Source: Flavobacteriia bacterium | GTDB taxonomy: Bacteria; Bacteroidota; Bacteroidia; Flavobacteriales_D; Crocinitomicaceae | Reading direction: 5' to 3' | Assembly: GCA_947462925.1 (NCBI GenBank) | Contig: CANHQP010000026.1 | Coordinates: forward strand, 1-50,642 | Length of the DNA stretch: 50,642 nucleotides | In this document: positions 1 through 8,207 of the stretch, one piece after another | Numbering within the stretch: the first letter of the stretch is position 1 | How the letters are laid out: the number at the start of each line of letters is the position of its first letter | Translations under genes and position numbers: made by a program | The notes under the pieces: generated by a model | What the model was told of the DNA's origin: nothing | Databases searched by the model: none | The model's input: the letters and a program-made list of their open reading frames with translations, nothing else

Positions 1-27
1 AAAACATGAAAAAAATTGTAGTTTTTG

Positions 28-146
28 GGTGGTCAATTTGAACCGAAACTAGGTGGTCAATTTGAACTGGAAAGTGGTGGTCAGTTTGCTCCGAAATGGG
101 TGGTCAATTTAGTCTGGAATTGGGTGGTCAATTTGACCGTTTTTTC
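28..146. repeat. Five tandem 24-bp repeats, probable IS21-family element end
   Basis: GGTGGTCARTTT recurs at 28, 52, 76, 99 and 123, giving periods of 24, 24, 23 and 24 bp. The 3' half of each unit is more variable (AACCGAAACTA, AACTGGAAAGT and similar). IS21-family elements are known to carry several repeats at their ends as transposase-binding sites, and this motif type is familiar next to Bacteroidota istA/istB. The transposase itself would lie to the left of the window, so the assignment is an inference. The array stops about 5-10 bp before the end of the next gene. Confidence 0.55.
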
Positions 147-150
147 CAGC

Positions 151-837
151 TCATATTCCGATTTGTTTTCTTGCGATTTTAATTATTTTTCCTAGTGCTT
201 TTTCAGCTATCACCTCGTATGTTTTATCTTTAAATGCATCTTTGATTTCCTTAAATACACTTTCTAACTTATCAAATTCTTTTTGCACATCTAAATGACT
301 TTTATCTTTATTTATAGCTTCTATTAATGGTCTTTTATCAGCCTTTTTTAATAAACTATCAAGAAGATTTAAAAATTCAGAATATTTAATAACTAATTGA
401 TTCTTATTTAATGTATAATCAATTGAAGAGCCATTTTCTACTACAAACCTTTCAATAAGTCTATGAACATGCAAATCATCTATATAAATCCTAACTTTTC
501 CATTTTCCTTATTTTCCGTTTCTAATTTTTTTTCATCTATAGCATCAAAAATCATTTTCCAATTATCTTTATTAGATAAATCAAGATTTAAGAATTTTGA
601 TGATCTAATCATTTCTAAACTCCTTAATTTAGCTGGAGTTATTTTCAACAATCTCATTAAATCATAACTATTTTTAATTTTTTGTCTATCTATATTTAAT
701 AGAATGTGATGAAACATATAAGCTTCAAAATCTGTTTTGGACAATACTCCTAGACCCAATTCTTCAAAACTTTTAATTACCGCATTTCCAAATTCTTGAG
801 AACCTTTTTTATTTAGTACTTCAGATAATTTTTCCAT
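151..837 (-). CDS. Hypothetical protein coupled to HsdR (228 aa)
   Basis: I do not recognise the family. The protein is charged, Lys/Glu-rich and mostly helical, with no signal peptide, membrane segment or catalytic motif that I can see. Its ATG overlaps the stop of hsdR in a TAATG arrangement, a one-base overlap that implies translational coupling and a role tied to the restriction subunit. It could be an accessory or specificity-modulating factor of the type I system. It is the last gene before the IS21-like repeats, so the operon may have been cut just downstream. The coding call is firm and the function is unknown. Confidence 0.75.
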   Translation of the reverse strand: MEKLSEVLNKKGSQEFGNAVIKSFEELGLGVLSKTDFEAYMFHHILLNIDRQKIKNSYDLMRLLKITPAKLRSLEMIRSSKFLNLDLSNKDNWKMIFDAIDEKKLETENKENGKVRIYIDDLHVHRLIERFVVENGSSIDYTLNKNQLVIKYSEFLNLLDSLLKKADKRPLIEAINKDKSHLDVQKEFDKLESVFKEIKDAFKDKTYEVIAEKALGKIIKIARKQIGI

Positions 838-3221
838 TATGCTTGTTTATATAATTCGTTTTCTAATTCTCTCACAGCTTCAAAATATTTTTGCTTACTT
901 CCAAATTCACTAATAATCTCAATTGGAGATCCATATTCATCAAAAGGTTTTACACGCAATACTTCAATACTTTCAATATTTTCAACTCCTTCATCTGCAT
1001 ATTTATCCAATAGAGTTTCCAATACTTTACGCGCTTGATCTCCATATTTGGTAAAGTAGTTTCGTTTCTTGACATTATTTGCACGTTCTTTTCTAGTTAG
1101 TGGCGGTTGGTCGTAGGCAACGTGACAAATTAAATCAAACAAATCAACTTGCTTGTCAACAGCTTCATAGAGTGCTTCCACCATAACACCTTGCTCTTGC
1201 AATTCCTTGATAATGGCTTCTTTTTTGTCGGCATCATTCCAAGTCAAAAGAAAGTCTTCCAAAGATGAATATTTTCCTTTGATGATTTCTTTGGTATGAT
1301 CTTTCAAACTTACAGTTATAGGCTTTCCATTTGAATCAAAAAACAACTCTCTGGAAACTAATACAGAAACATTAACGCCGTTGATATATTGTTTAGGTCT
1401 ATTTAGATATTCAGTTTGTGATTTTTCAAAAGGATTTCTAATCACAGGTTTTTCTATCGTAATTTCATTTCCTGTCACTTCATCAATGATAGGCGTTTCC
1501 TCTTGCTCTTCGTCCTCCTCAATTCCAGTTAAATCAATGTCTTCAGTAATTGGCTTAACCCGCAATGGATCACCATCAAAAGCAGGGTCGGCAAAATTAT
1601 CTGTTGCATTTCTGAAGTCTAAAATTGTAAAATATAATTTACCAAATTCTTCATTTATTCGAGTACCACGACCCACAATTTGTTTGAACTTGGTCATAGA
1701 ATTAATATTTGCATCCAATACAATTACTTTGCATGTTTGGGCATCAACTCCCGTTGTCATTAATTCAGATGTGGTGGCAATAACAGGATATTTTTCTTCA
1801 GGATTAATGAAGTTGTCTAATTCGCGTTTACCTTCATCATTGTCACCCGTAATTTGCATTACATATTTATAATTTTCAGCAACCAAATCGGCATTGTGCT
1901 TGGAGATGGCATTTCGCATTCGTTCGGCATGATCAATATCCACACAAAAAATAATAGTTTTCGCAAAACGATCTAATCCTTTTAGATATTCCGTTACTTT
2001 TTGGGCTATAATGTCTGTTCTTTCATCGATTACCAATTTCCTATCAAAATCTTTACGATTGTAAATACGGTCCTCAATTTCAACTCCGTCTTTGTCGGTT
2101 TTCCCTTGTTGTGGTCGATACCCTTCAGAATCTACGTTCAAGGCAACTCGAATTACTTTATAAGGAGCTAAAAAGCCATCATCAATTCCTTGCTTTAGTG
2201 AATAGGTGTAGACAGGCTCTCCAAAATACTCTGTGTTACTAGTTTCTTTAGTTTCTCTCGGAGTGGCAGTTAAACCAATATGTGTTGCTTTATTGAAATA
2301 GGTTAATATTTCTCTCCAAGCACTTTCTTCATTGGCACTTCCACGGTGACACTCATCAATAACAATTAAGTCAAAAAAGTCAGGTGAAAATTGTTTGTAT
2401 GCGTTTGCTTCTTCATCAGCTCCTGTCAACCCTTGGTATAAAGCCAAATATATTTCATAACTTTTGTCAATCATTCGATGTTTGACAACTGTCATTTTAT
2501 CTTTAAAATGCTTGAAATCTCCTCTTTTAGTTTGGTCAATTAAAGCATTTCGATCGGCAAGAAAAAGGATTCGTTTTTTTGTACCACTTTTCCAAAGTCT
2601 ATGAATAATTTGAAAAGCAGTGTATGTCTTACCTGTACCAGTTGCCATTACCAAAATAATTCTATTTTGACCATTTGCAATGGCTTCAACGGTTCTATTT
2701 ACAGCAATTTGTTGGTAATATCTTGGTTTACGACCTGAACCATCTGAAAAATATTTTTGTAAAGCAATTTTCTCTCCATTGGGGGTAACGATTCCTTTAT
2801 ATTTTTTGTATTTTTCCCACAAAGCTTCAGGTGAAGGAAATTCATCTATGGTTAATTCTGTTTCAATCGTGGAATCAGTTACCGATCTATCGTGAAAAAG
2901 AAAACCATCACCATTGCTGCTGAAAACACAAGGAATATCTAAAGTGATTGCATAACCAAGAGCTTGTTGGATTCCTGCCCTAACAGAATGTTTGTTGTCT
3001 TTTGCTTCAATTATTGCGATAGGGTTATCTTGATAATAGAGAATATAATCTGCTCGTTTTCTTTCCCCACGAGCTGTTAATTTCCCTCTAACATAGATTT
3101 TACCATCAGTAAAAGAAACTTCTTGAAGAATCTGTAAATCAGAATTCCATCCAGCTTTTTGAAGAGCAGGAGTAATAAATATTCTACAAATATCCGTCTC
3201 TGAAAGTGTTTTTTTATTCAC
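837..3221 (-). CDS. hsdR: Type I restriction enzyme, R (HsdR) subunit, EcoEI-like
   Basis: The ATP-dependent translocase/nuclease subunit of a type I restriction-modification complex, 794 aa. The N-terminal HSDR_N nuclease shows D58, the E72-A-K74 motif and a QxxxY-like QQALGY at about 85-90. The SF2 helicase follows: ATGTGKT Walker A (193-199), DECH (289-292), a TATP motif near 320 and a GRGTR motif VI near 525. A C-terminal EcoEI-type domain completes it, so the length fits a complete EcoEI-like subunit. No hsdM or hsdS lies in the window: the gene sits between a WYL regulator and a coupled 228-aa gene, and the missing partners may lie beyond the IS-like repeats at the left edge. All catalytic motifs are intact. 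Confidence 0.92.
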   Translation of the reverse strand: MNKKTLSETDICRIFITPALQKAGWNSDLQILQEVSFTDGKIYVRGKLTARGERKRADYILYYQDNPIAIIEAKDNKHSVRAGIQQALGYAITLDIPCVFSSNGDGFLFHDRSVTDSTIETELTIDEFPSPEALWEKYKKYKGIVTPNGEKIALQKYFSDGSGRKPRYYQQIAVNRTVEAIANGQNRIILVMATGTGKTYTAFQIIHRLWKSGTKKRILFLADRNALIDQTKRGDFKHFKDKMTVVKHRMIDKSYEIYLALYQGLTGADEEANAYKQFSPDFFDLIVIDECHRGSANEESAWREILTYFNKATHIGLTATPRETKETSNTEYFGEPVYTYSLKQGIDDGFLAPYKVIRVALNVDSEGYRPQQGKTDKDGVEIEDRIYNRKDFDRKLVIDERTDIIAQKVTEYLKGLDRFAKTIIFCVDIDHAERMRNAISKHNADLVAENYKYVMQITGDNDEGKRELDNFINPEEKYPVIATTSELMTTGVDAQTCKVIVLDANINSMTKFKQIVGRGTRINEEFGKLYFTILDFRNATDNFADPAFDGDPLRVKPITEDIDLTGIEEDEEQEETPIIDEVTGNEITIEKPVIRNPFEKSQTEYLNRPKQYINGVNVSVLVSRELFFDSNGKPITVSLKDHTKEIIKGKYSSLEDFLLTWNDADKKEAIIKELQEQGVMVEALYEAVDKQVDLFDLICHVAYDQPPLTRKERANNVKKRNYFTKYGDQARKVLETLLDKYADEGVENIESIEVLRVKPFDEYGSPIEIISEFGSKQKYFEAVRELENELYKQA

Positions 3222-3266
3222 TTGCTATTTTTTTATCAAATCTAATCAAATTAAGCGAAATTCAAA

Positions 3267-4088
3267 TCAAACTTTGAACCCTTTGACAAAGCGATCAATT
3301 GGAGCTAAATTATTTACAATGATGTCAAGTTCATAAATATCTTTCTTAGCATTGAATTTGAAATATGGCGCTGTCATCGGAAAATCGTTTTTAAGTAGTA
3401 AATATTGCTTTAAATCAAGTTCAAGATGAATAGGAAATTTCTCACCTGAAAATGCAAAGCCAAATGCATCTGGCACTTGCTGTTCATAGTTCTCCTGAAA
3501 AATTGATTTTTGATTTATAAATTCAACTGCTGTTATACGATCTATGTTGTAAGTTTTATTCTTCAAAGAAGTTGGCTCAAATGCCATGACCGTGCAATAG
3601 TTGTCAGTAAAGCCAAATGGTTCAATAATTCTATCCGAAATTGTTTCAGAATGAATCGATTGATATTTCTTTAGTCTAACCTGTTCTTTATTAGCAATTG
3701 CGAGTGAGAGTCTTTCAACAATTTTACCGTTTTTGGAGTTAACCAAGTGTCCCGCAACAATTGTGGCATCTGAAGAAAGGTATATTTTACTTAAAACAGA
3801 ATCCTTCAATTTACTTTTTAGTCCGTTTGTCAATACCAATTGCTTCAAGTAATCTGCTTCTTCAATGGTGAATCTAACTCCATTATTGCGGTCGTTTACA
3901 ATATAAAAACGGTTAATTTTATCTTTTTGCAAATCAAATCCACATTCTTTCACAAGATCTAGATACCTGTAAATAGTTCTCTCTGTTGCACCAATAAGGG
4001 CAGCCAGCTGGACAACCGATTTTGAAGGTTCTTGTTCCAAGAAAGAAATAAATTGTAAGACCCGAAGTATTTTATGTTGGTTTAACAT
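3267..4088 (-). CDS. WYL-domain transcriptional regulator with N-terminal HTH
   Basis: A DNA-binding regulator of 273 aa. Residues 5-50 form a DeoR/HTH_11-like winged helix (ATERTIYRYLDLV recognition region). Residues about 130-205 form a WYL domain with the IEPFGF and YNIDRI core elements. WYL proteins of this type (compare BrxR and CapW) repress defence operons and are thought to sense ligands or nucleic acid breakdown products. It lies 45 bp upstream of hsdR on the same strand, so it probably controls the restriction operon and itself. Two identical-arm inverted repeats overlap or flank its promoter and are the likely operators. The exact ligand cannot be read from the sequence. Confidence 0.88.
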   Translation of the reverse strand: MLNQHKILRVLQFISFLEQEPSKSVVQLAALIGATERTIYRYLDLVKECGFDLQKDKINRFYIVNDRNNGVRFTIEEADYLKQLVLTNGLKSKLKDSVLSKIYLSSDATIVAGHLVNSKNGKIVERLSLAIANKEQVRLKKYQSIHSETISDRIIEPFGFTDNYCTVMAFEPTSLKNKTYNIDRITAVEFINQKSIFQENYEQQVPDAFGFAFSGEKFPIHLELDLKQYLLLKNDFPMTAPYFKFNAKKDIYELDIIVNNLAPIDRFVKGFKV

Positions 4089-4137
4089 TCAAAATAATTT
4101 GTGCAAATAATACTATTTACGAGCACAACTGCAAACT

Positions 4138-4216
4138 TTTGACCTAAGTTGTCAAACTATTTTTGGTCCAGAATTCCATTTGACTTGACTTGTCAAACAT
4201 AAAGTTCAATTTTGAC
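4138..4216. promoter_or_regulatory. Two TTTGAC-N7-GTCAAA operators plus a half-site
   Basis: Two inverted repeats with identical 6-bp arms and 7-bp spacers lie at 4138-4156 and 4179-4197. Their starts are 41 bp apart, about four helical turns. A further TTTGAC half-site is at 4211-4216. They sit directly upstream of the WYL regulator gene, and the second one overlaps its candidate -7 box. Autoregulation by the WYL protein is the simplest reading; binding is not shown. Confidence 0.65.
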
Positions 4217-4226
4217 CCAACAAAAA
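4194..4226 (-). promoter_or_regulatory. Candidate Bacteroidota promoter for WYL-hsdR operon
   Basis: On the minus strand TATGTTTG (4201 to 4194) matches the TAnnTTTG -7 consensus. TTG at 4223-4221, within TTTTTG, lies 19 bases upstream as the -33 element. The -7 box overlaps the right-hand inverted repeat, the expected position for repression. Confidence 0.5.
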
Positions 4227-4350
4227 TTATTATGATGAAAAATATTCATAGTTTGTTCAATTGTCTTGATTGCCAATAAAAGGTAGGATTGAAACCCTAT
4301 ATTGAATAAAAATTGGATAGATAATTTTAAACTTTAAAACTCTAAGAAAA

Positions 4351-4689
4351 ATGAAAAAACTGATATTATTTTGCGCTTTAGGTATTATGGCAGGTTGTTC
4401 AAAAGATGTGACTCATAATTATGCTTATGAAGTTTCCGGTACTGCAAATAATTATAATTTGACAATTGAAGCTGCTCCAAGTGGAACAGCACAATACTCA
4501 AACGTTGGTTCTAGTTGGAAATATACTTGGACGCAGGTAAATGATAACCCAAGATTTCTTTATATATCAGCACAAAACCAAAATAGTTCAGGTACGGTTA
4601 CTGTAAAAATAATAAAAGATGGATCGGTTATAGCAACAAACACCTCTTCAGGCGCTTATGTAATAGCAACTGTGAGTGGTAGTTATTGA
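4351..4689 (+). CDS. Small lipoprotein (112 aa)
   Basis: The N-terminus is a type II signal peptide: MKK, a hydrophobic stretch, then the lipobox MAGC with Cys16 as the predicted lipidated residue. The remainder (about 95 aa) is Thr/Ser/Asn-rich with alternating hydrophobic residues, suggesting a small beta-sandwich on the periplasmic or outer surface of the outer membrane. No family is recognised. It stands alone on the plus strand, diverging from the WYL regulator, with a 250-bp upstream region shared with the operators. It may be a cargo gene of the same accessory segment. Confidence 0.75.
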   Translation: MKKLILFCALGIMAGCSKDVTHNYAYEVSGTANNYNLTIEAAPSGTAQYSNVGSSWKYTWTQVNDNPRFLYISAQNQNSSGTVTVKIIKDGSVIATNTSSGAYVIATVSGSY

Positions 4690-4721
4690 AAGTATTTCTT
4701 AACTACTTGTGGAAAAGAGTA

Positions 4722-4916
4722 TTACTCCTCTTTATTTGAACTAATTATTCTAGGTAACTTTTCATTGACTACCTTTTTCAAACCTTGATAGGCTAAATAT
4801 GCAATAATGATACCGCCCACTATATGCCATGTTTTGATTTTAAATGGAACGTGTGGTCTTCCAACTGTGTTTAATGGAGCACCGAAAATTTCGTTTATAC
4901 TATTGTAGTTTAACAT
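4722..4916 (-). CDS. Small single-pass membrane protein (64 aa)
   Basis: A 64-aa protein with one hydrophobic segment around residues 31-47 (HIVGGIIIAYLAYQGL) followed by a basic and then acidic tail, probably a small inner-membrane protein. It follows the Zn-ribbon gene on the same strand after 11 bp, so the two are likely co-transcribed. The family is not recognised. Its short length makes it less certain than its neighbours, but the position and the composition support a real gene. Confidence 0.55.
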   Translation of the reverse strand: MLNYNSINEIFGAPLNTVGRPHVPFKIKTWHIVGGIIIAYLAYQGLKKVVNEKLPRIISSNKEE

Positions 4917-4927
4917 ATTATGTTTAT

Positions 4928-5404
4928 TTAAATTATTTTTTTAATTAATACCTGAGAAAATTCCACCCTATAAATACGGTAACTTCCAATTTGGATAAAA
5001 TGGCAATTAAGTTGTGGTTCAATATTGAATAGTGGACCTTTCCCATTGAATGAAAAGAAATCGAATCCAATGGAATGCAGGTAATCCATGTTATAGGTTG
5101 AGCCCAACTCTTTCAATTGCAATTTATCTAAAATTTTAAGATTTTTTTCTTCATTGTTGATCTGTTCGATATTTTCACTCAGTGCATTTTCTGTGTCTAA
5201 TATCGTTTGTTGCAGTTCTAACTTTGCCAGTCTTTTCTTTTCATTGTTGTATTCGTCTGCACATTCAGGGCAACAATGTTTTTCCCTTCTGTCGTTTGCC
5301 ATAAATTCAACCCCATCATTAAGACAGATACGGTAGCGATCGGATTCTCGGTCCATTTTGTATAATCTTTCGATTTTCCGTTTTAATAAATTTTTCACTT
5401 TCAT
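4928..5404 (-). CDS. Zn-ribbon-like hypothetical protein (158 aa)
   Basis: The N-terminal part carries C27 and the cluster HCCPEC, a likely four-cysteine zinc-binding knuckle with the look of a small zinc ribbon. It is followed by a coiled-coil-like stretch (about 50-100) and a beta-rich C-terminus. The role is unknown. A TATCTTTG promoter box lies only a few bases upstream of the first ATG at 5404. The message is therefore either leaderless or starts translation at the internal ATG at 5356 (MDRESDRYRIC), which begins just ahead of the cysteine region. It diverges from the MerR-like regulator and precedes the 64-aa membrane gene. Confidence 0.65.
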   Translation of the reverse strand: MKVKNLLKRKIERLYKMDRESDRYRICLNDGVEFMANDRREKHCCPECADEYNNEKKRLAKLELQQTILDTENALSENIEQINNEEKNLKILDKLQLKELGSTYNMDYLHSIGFDFFSFNGKGPLFNIEPQLNCHFIQIGSYRIYRVEFSQVLIKKII

Positions 5405-5408
5405 TTTA

Positions 5409-5436
5409 CAAAGATAGAAAATAAAATGTATATTTG
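5409..5436. promoter_or_regulatory. Divergent -7 boxes between Zn-ribbon and MerR-like genes
   Basis: The 54-bp gap has a minus-strand TATCTTTG (5416 to 5409) for the Zn-ribbon gene and a plus-strand TATATTTG (5429-5436) for the MerR-like gene. Both match TAnnTTTG. The back-to-back layout suggests joint control, possibly by the MerR-like protein. Confidence 0.5.
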
Positions 5437-5458
5437 TGCGATGTTTAAATAAAAATAT

Positions 5459-6406
5459 ATGACTAATGATAATTTAGAAGAGTTAGAGAGGACAATTAAT
5501 AATCATGGAATAACCCTTCAAGCCATTGAAAAAATTTATCCAAAACTCTATGAACCAATAATGAATTTGTCGATGACAGGAGTTCCAGCAAGGATTTATT
5601 TTTATTGGAAAAAATCAGGTTTAATAGAAAGTTTCGGAGAAGATGAATCTAAAAAAGGATGGACTAAAATAAACCTTATTGAGTACCTGTGGATTAAAGT
5701 GATAGTAATTCTCAGAGATTATGGTGTTCCATTTGAAAAAATAAAAGAAACAAAAGAAATGCTGTTTTCAAATTTTATGAGTGACCTCCTAGCTGATAAA
5801 GACGACTATCTTGATTTTCTTCGTGAGAATAATTTTTCTGCAGATAAAATCAAAGATATTTCAAGAACTATTGATTTAGTTGAGCAAGAAGTCGTTAACT
5901 CACCTGAGGAATTTGAAATTTATCAAACTGTCATTGGAAATCTAGTTATGGAATTGCTTCTAAAAAATGATAAAGGCTACATTACATTATCAAAAGGTGA
6001 TACTGAATATGATGTTGGCTATTTTACTATTAAAACATTAACAGAATTCGAAAAGCATGTTGAGCCTTTTTTTAATAAACCGTGTCTTTTCATTCCAATA
6101 AGAAGTATTATAGAAGAATTTCTTGATGATTCTAAAGCAGAAAAAATTGCAGTTTCAATTAACCTTCTTGACTTGAAGGAAATGAAAGTAATAGATGCTA
6201 TTCGTAAACGAGATTTTAAGGAGATTACTATTAAATTGGATAATAACAAAGATACTATCGTTATTGAAGTTGAAAAGGATGGAAACATTTTAGACCAAAA
6301 GGCAAAGGAAGTAAGAAGAATTTTAGGCCTAAATGAATATTCTGAAGTAACACTTAAGTATCGTAATGACAAGAATCTATATTTTAAAAGCAAAACAAGA
6401 ATTTAA
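5459..6406 (+). CDS. MerR-like HTH regulator (315 aa)
   Basis: Residues about 40-90 match a MerR-type winged helix: RIYFYWKKSGLI, then a wing region (KKGWTKINLIEYLWIKVI), then RDYGVPFEKIKE. This resembles the R-x-Y-x-x-x-GLI plus GYR pattern of MerR proteins. The C-terminal two thirds are unlike known effector domains and end in an EVTLKYRN-type strand. The gene sits 75 bp upstream of a small ORF and a serine recombinase on the same strand, so it may control the recombinase module. Its divergent promoter faces the Zn-ribbon gene. The DNA-binding assignment is good; the targets are inferred. Confidence 0.65.
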   Translation: MTNDNLEELERTINNHGITLQAIEKIYPKLYEPIMNLSMTGVPARIYFYWKKSGLIESFGEDESKKGWTKINLIEYLWIKVIVILRDYGVPFEKIKETKEMLFSNFMSDLLADKDDYLDFLRENNFSADKIKDISRTIDLVEQEVVNSPEEFEIYQTVIGNLVMELLLKNDKGYITLSKGDTEYDVGYFTIKTLTEFEKHVEPFFNKPCLFIPIRSIIEEFLDDSKAEKIAVSINLLDLKEMKVIDAIRKRDFKEITIKLDNNKDTIVIEVEKDGNILDQKAKEVRRILGLNEYSEVTLKYRNDKNLYFKSKTRI

Positions 6407-6481
6407 GACCCGATATTCGGCTCGAAATTAAACACAAATTAAAACCCTAAGAAACGGCTTTTAGTTGCATTTAGCAACTCA

Positions 6482-6712
6482 ATGTTAACATTAAAACAAT
6501 GCAAAGAAATACTATCTAAAGAAGCGGATGGCTTGACAGATAATGAAATTTTGGAAATAAGAGATTGGCTTTCGGTGTTTGCCGAGATTATAATAGAATC
6601 GACAGATTTCTCAGATTTACAATTAAAGAAAATTAGAAAAAAGAAAACCAATGAGAGAAAGAGCAATTGTCTACACAAGAGTCTCAACGGACGAGCAGAA
6701 CAACGGGTATAG
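6482..6712 (+). CDS. Small protein overlapping the recombinase gene (76 aa)
   Basis: A short helical protein (MLTLKQCKEIL..., EIRDWLSVFAEII) with no recognised domain. It ends 61 bases inside the following recombinase gene in a different frame, which points to translational coupling. Small genes of this kind often precede large serine recombinases in Bacteroidota and could be a directionality or control factor, though that is an inference. The basic C-terminal 20 residues come from the overlap and may not matter for function. Confidence 0.55.
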   Translation: MLTLKQCKEILSKEADGLTDNEILEIRDWLSVFAEIIIESTDFSDLQLKKIRKKKTNERKSNCLHKSLNGRAEQRV

Positions 6713-8207
6713 TCCCACTGATCAAAAAGAGAAACTGTATAAATACTGTGAGAGCAAAAATATTGACGTCGTTGGATTTTATCACGATGATGAAAGTGGA
6801 AAATCTTTTGATCGGCCCGAATGGAAGAAAATTATGGCCTTCTTAAAAGCCAATAAAAATTCGGTTAATTACATTTATTTTTTAAAATGGGATCGTTTTT
6901 CTAGGAATACTGCGGAAGCATATGCTGAAATACTAAAACTTCAAAAAATGAATGTGGAAGCGAGAGCTATGGAGCAACCCTTAGACTTAGAGATTCCTGA
7001 GCAAAAGGTAATGCTTGCTATTTATCTTGCAACCCCTGAAGTTGACAATGATCGACGAGCGCTAAATATTTTTCACGGAATTAGAAGAGGAAAGAAAGAA
7101 GGACGGTGGCTCGGAGGTTGTCCAGTAGGTTATAAAAATAGACGCAATGAATTCAATAGACCAATTATTTCCCCTGAAGGAGGGGATATTGAACGATTGG
7201 TGAAACAAGCATTTGAAGATTTTTCTACGGGGCTTTATAATATCGAAGACTTAAGAAGAAAAATGAATCAAAAGGGTTTGAAAAGCAGTAAAAATGCTTT
7301 TTGGAAAATGTTACGCAATAAAGTTTATATTGGAAAAATATGTGTTCCTGCCTATAAAAACGAAGCTGAAGAGTGGGTTGACGGTCAGCACGAAGGAATT
7401 ATTGATGAAAATGTATTTTATGCTTGTCAAGATGTTCTTGAAGGCCGAAAAAGAAAAGTTCCTAAAACTTTCAAGTTACTTCGTGATGAATTTCCTTTAC
7501 GTGGACATTTGATTTGTCCTCTTTGCGGTTTGACACTAACTGCGTCCTCTTCCAAAGGAAGGTGGGGAAATTACTATCCTTACTATCATTGTTCGAAGGG
7601 GTGCAAAGAACGACAAAAAGCAGATATTGTAAATGTTGCTTTTGTTAATTTATTAGGTGAGCTCAAATTTAAAGCAAAACGACTTCAATTATTAGGTGCA
7701 ATAATCAAAGATAAAATCAAGAAGAACAATAAAGAAAGCAAAACAGAAATCGAGAAAATTCAAAAAGAAATTACAAAGCAAAATCTTCGTTCCACAAATG
7801 CGAGAGGACTTATGCTTGATGGAGAAATAACATCAGCAGAGTACAAAGAAATAAAAAACGAAATTGAAACAACTATCACAAATTCAACAAGAGAATTGAA
7901 TAAATTAAGTAACACTTTACTAAATATTGAATCCAAAATTGATAGTAGTATCGAACTACTTTCAAATATCGAAAACCTATACTTGCAAAGAGATACAGCA
8001 ACAAAGCAACGTATAATTGGTTCGATTTTTCCTCGGAAGATGGTATTTGAGAAAAATTCAGTTCGAACCCTCGAAATGAATCGGGTAGTTTCTCTTATAC
8101 TCAATGCTGATAAGACTTTTGGAGGGGGTAAAAAAGAAAAGCACACCGATTTTGGTGTGCTTCCCTGTGGGGTGGAGTCGGAGGGAATTTACAGACCCGA
8201 ATTTTAA
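6651..8207 (+). CDS. Large serine recombinase (integrase)
   Basis: A site-specific recombinase of 518 aa. The resolvase catalytic domain (about 1-150) has YTRVSTDEQ with nucleophile Ser12. A Recombinase domain (about 160-275) follows, then a zinc ribbon with CPLC near 289 and YHCSKGC near 315, then a coiled coil (about 330-440). It would cut and join att sites of the mobile element that carries it. The last 25 codons are odd. They are encoded by a hairpin (8139-8162) and a tRNA-3'-end-like sequence read on the opposite strand (8171-8190), so the natural C-terminus may differ in the excised form. It follows the MerR-like and small genes on the same strand. Confidence 0.9.
   Translation: MRERAIVYTRVSTDEQNNGYSPTDQKEKLYKYCESKNIDVVGFYHDDESGKSFDRPEWKKIMAFLKANKNSVNYIYFLKWDRFSRNTAEAYAEILKLQKMNVEARAMEQPLDLEIPEQKVMLAIYLATPEVDNDRRALNIFHGIRRGKKEGRWLGGCPVGYKNRRNEFNRPIISPEGGDIERLVKQAFEDFSTGLYNIEDLRRKMNQKGLKSSKNAFWKMLRNKVYIGKICVPAYKNEAEEWVDGQHEGIIDENVFYACQDVLEGRKRKVPKTFKLLRDEFPLRGHLICPLCGLTLTASSSKGRWGNYYPYYHCSKGCKERQKADIVNVAFVNLLGELKFKAKRLQLLGAIIKDKIKKNNKESKTEIEKIQKEITKQNLRSTNARGLMLDGEITSAEYKEIKNEIETTITNSTRELNKLSNTLLNIESKIDSSIELLSNIENLYLQRDTATKQRIIGSIFPRKMVFEKNSVRTLEMNRVVSLILNADKTFGGGKKEKHTDFGVLPCGVESEGIYRPEF
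8128..8162 (-). terminator. Rho-independent terminator for a minus-strand RNA, inside recombinase 3' end
   Basis: AAGCACACC (8139-8147) and GGTGTGCTT (8154-8162) form a perfect 9-bp stem with a 6-base loop. On the minus strand the stem is followed by TTCTTTTTTACC. It lies immediately downstream of a tRNA-like 3' end on the same strand, which is where a tRNA terminator would be. Confidence 0.6.
8171..8190 (-). other. tRNA/tmRNA 3'-end-like sequence, candidate attachment site
   Basis: Read on the minus strand this is AAATTCCCTCCGACTCCACC, which looks like the T-loop 3' side, T-stem 3' strand and acceptor strand with CC(A). The 5' half of a tRNA is absent: upstream bases do not pair with the CCCTC strand. 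A 3'-end fragment plus terminator at the end of an integrase gene is the usual appearance of an att site for an element that integrates into a tRNA or ssrA gene. Confidence 0.4.

Noticed and set aside
28..146. Short regular repeats that could be read as a CRISPR array
   Set aside because: The repeats are contiguous 24-bp units without unique spacers and no cas genes are near; an IS terminus fits better.
1381..1872. 163-codon plus-strand open frame
   Set aside because: It lies antisense to the helicase part of hsdR, which has all family motifs; composition is that of a shadow frame.
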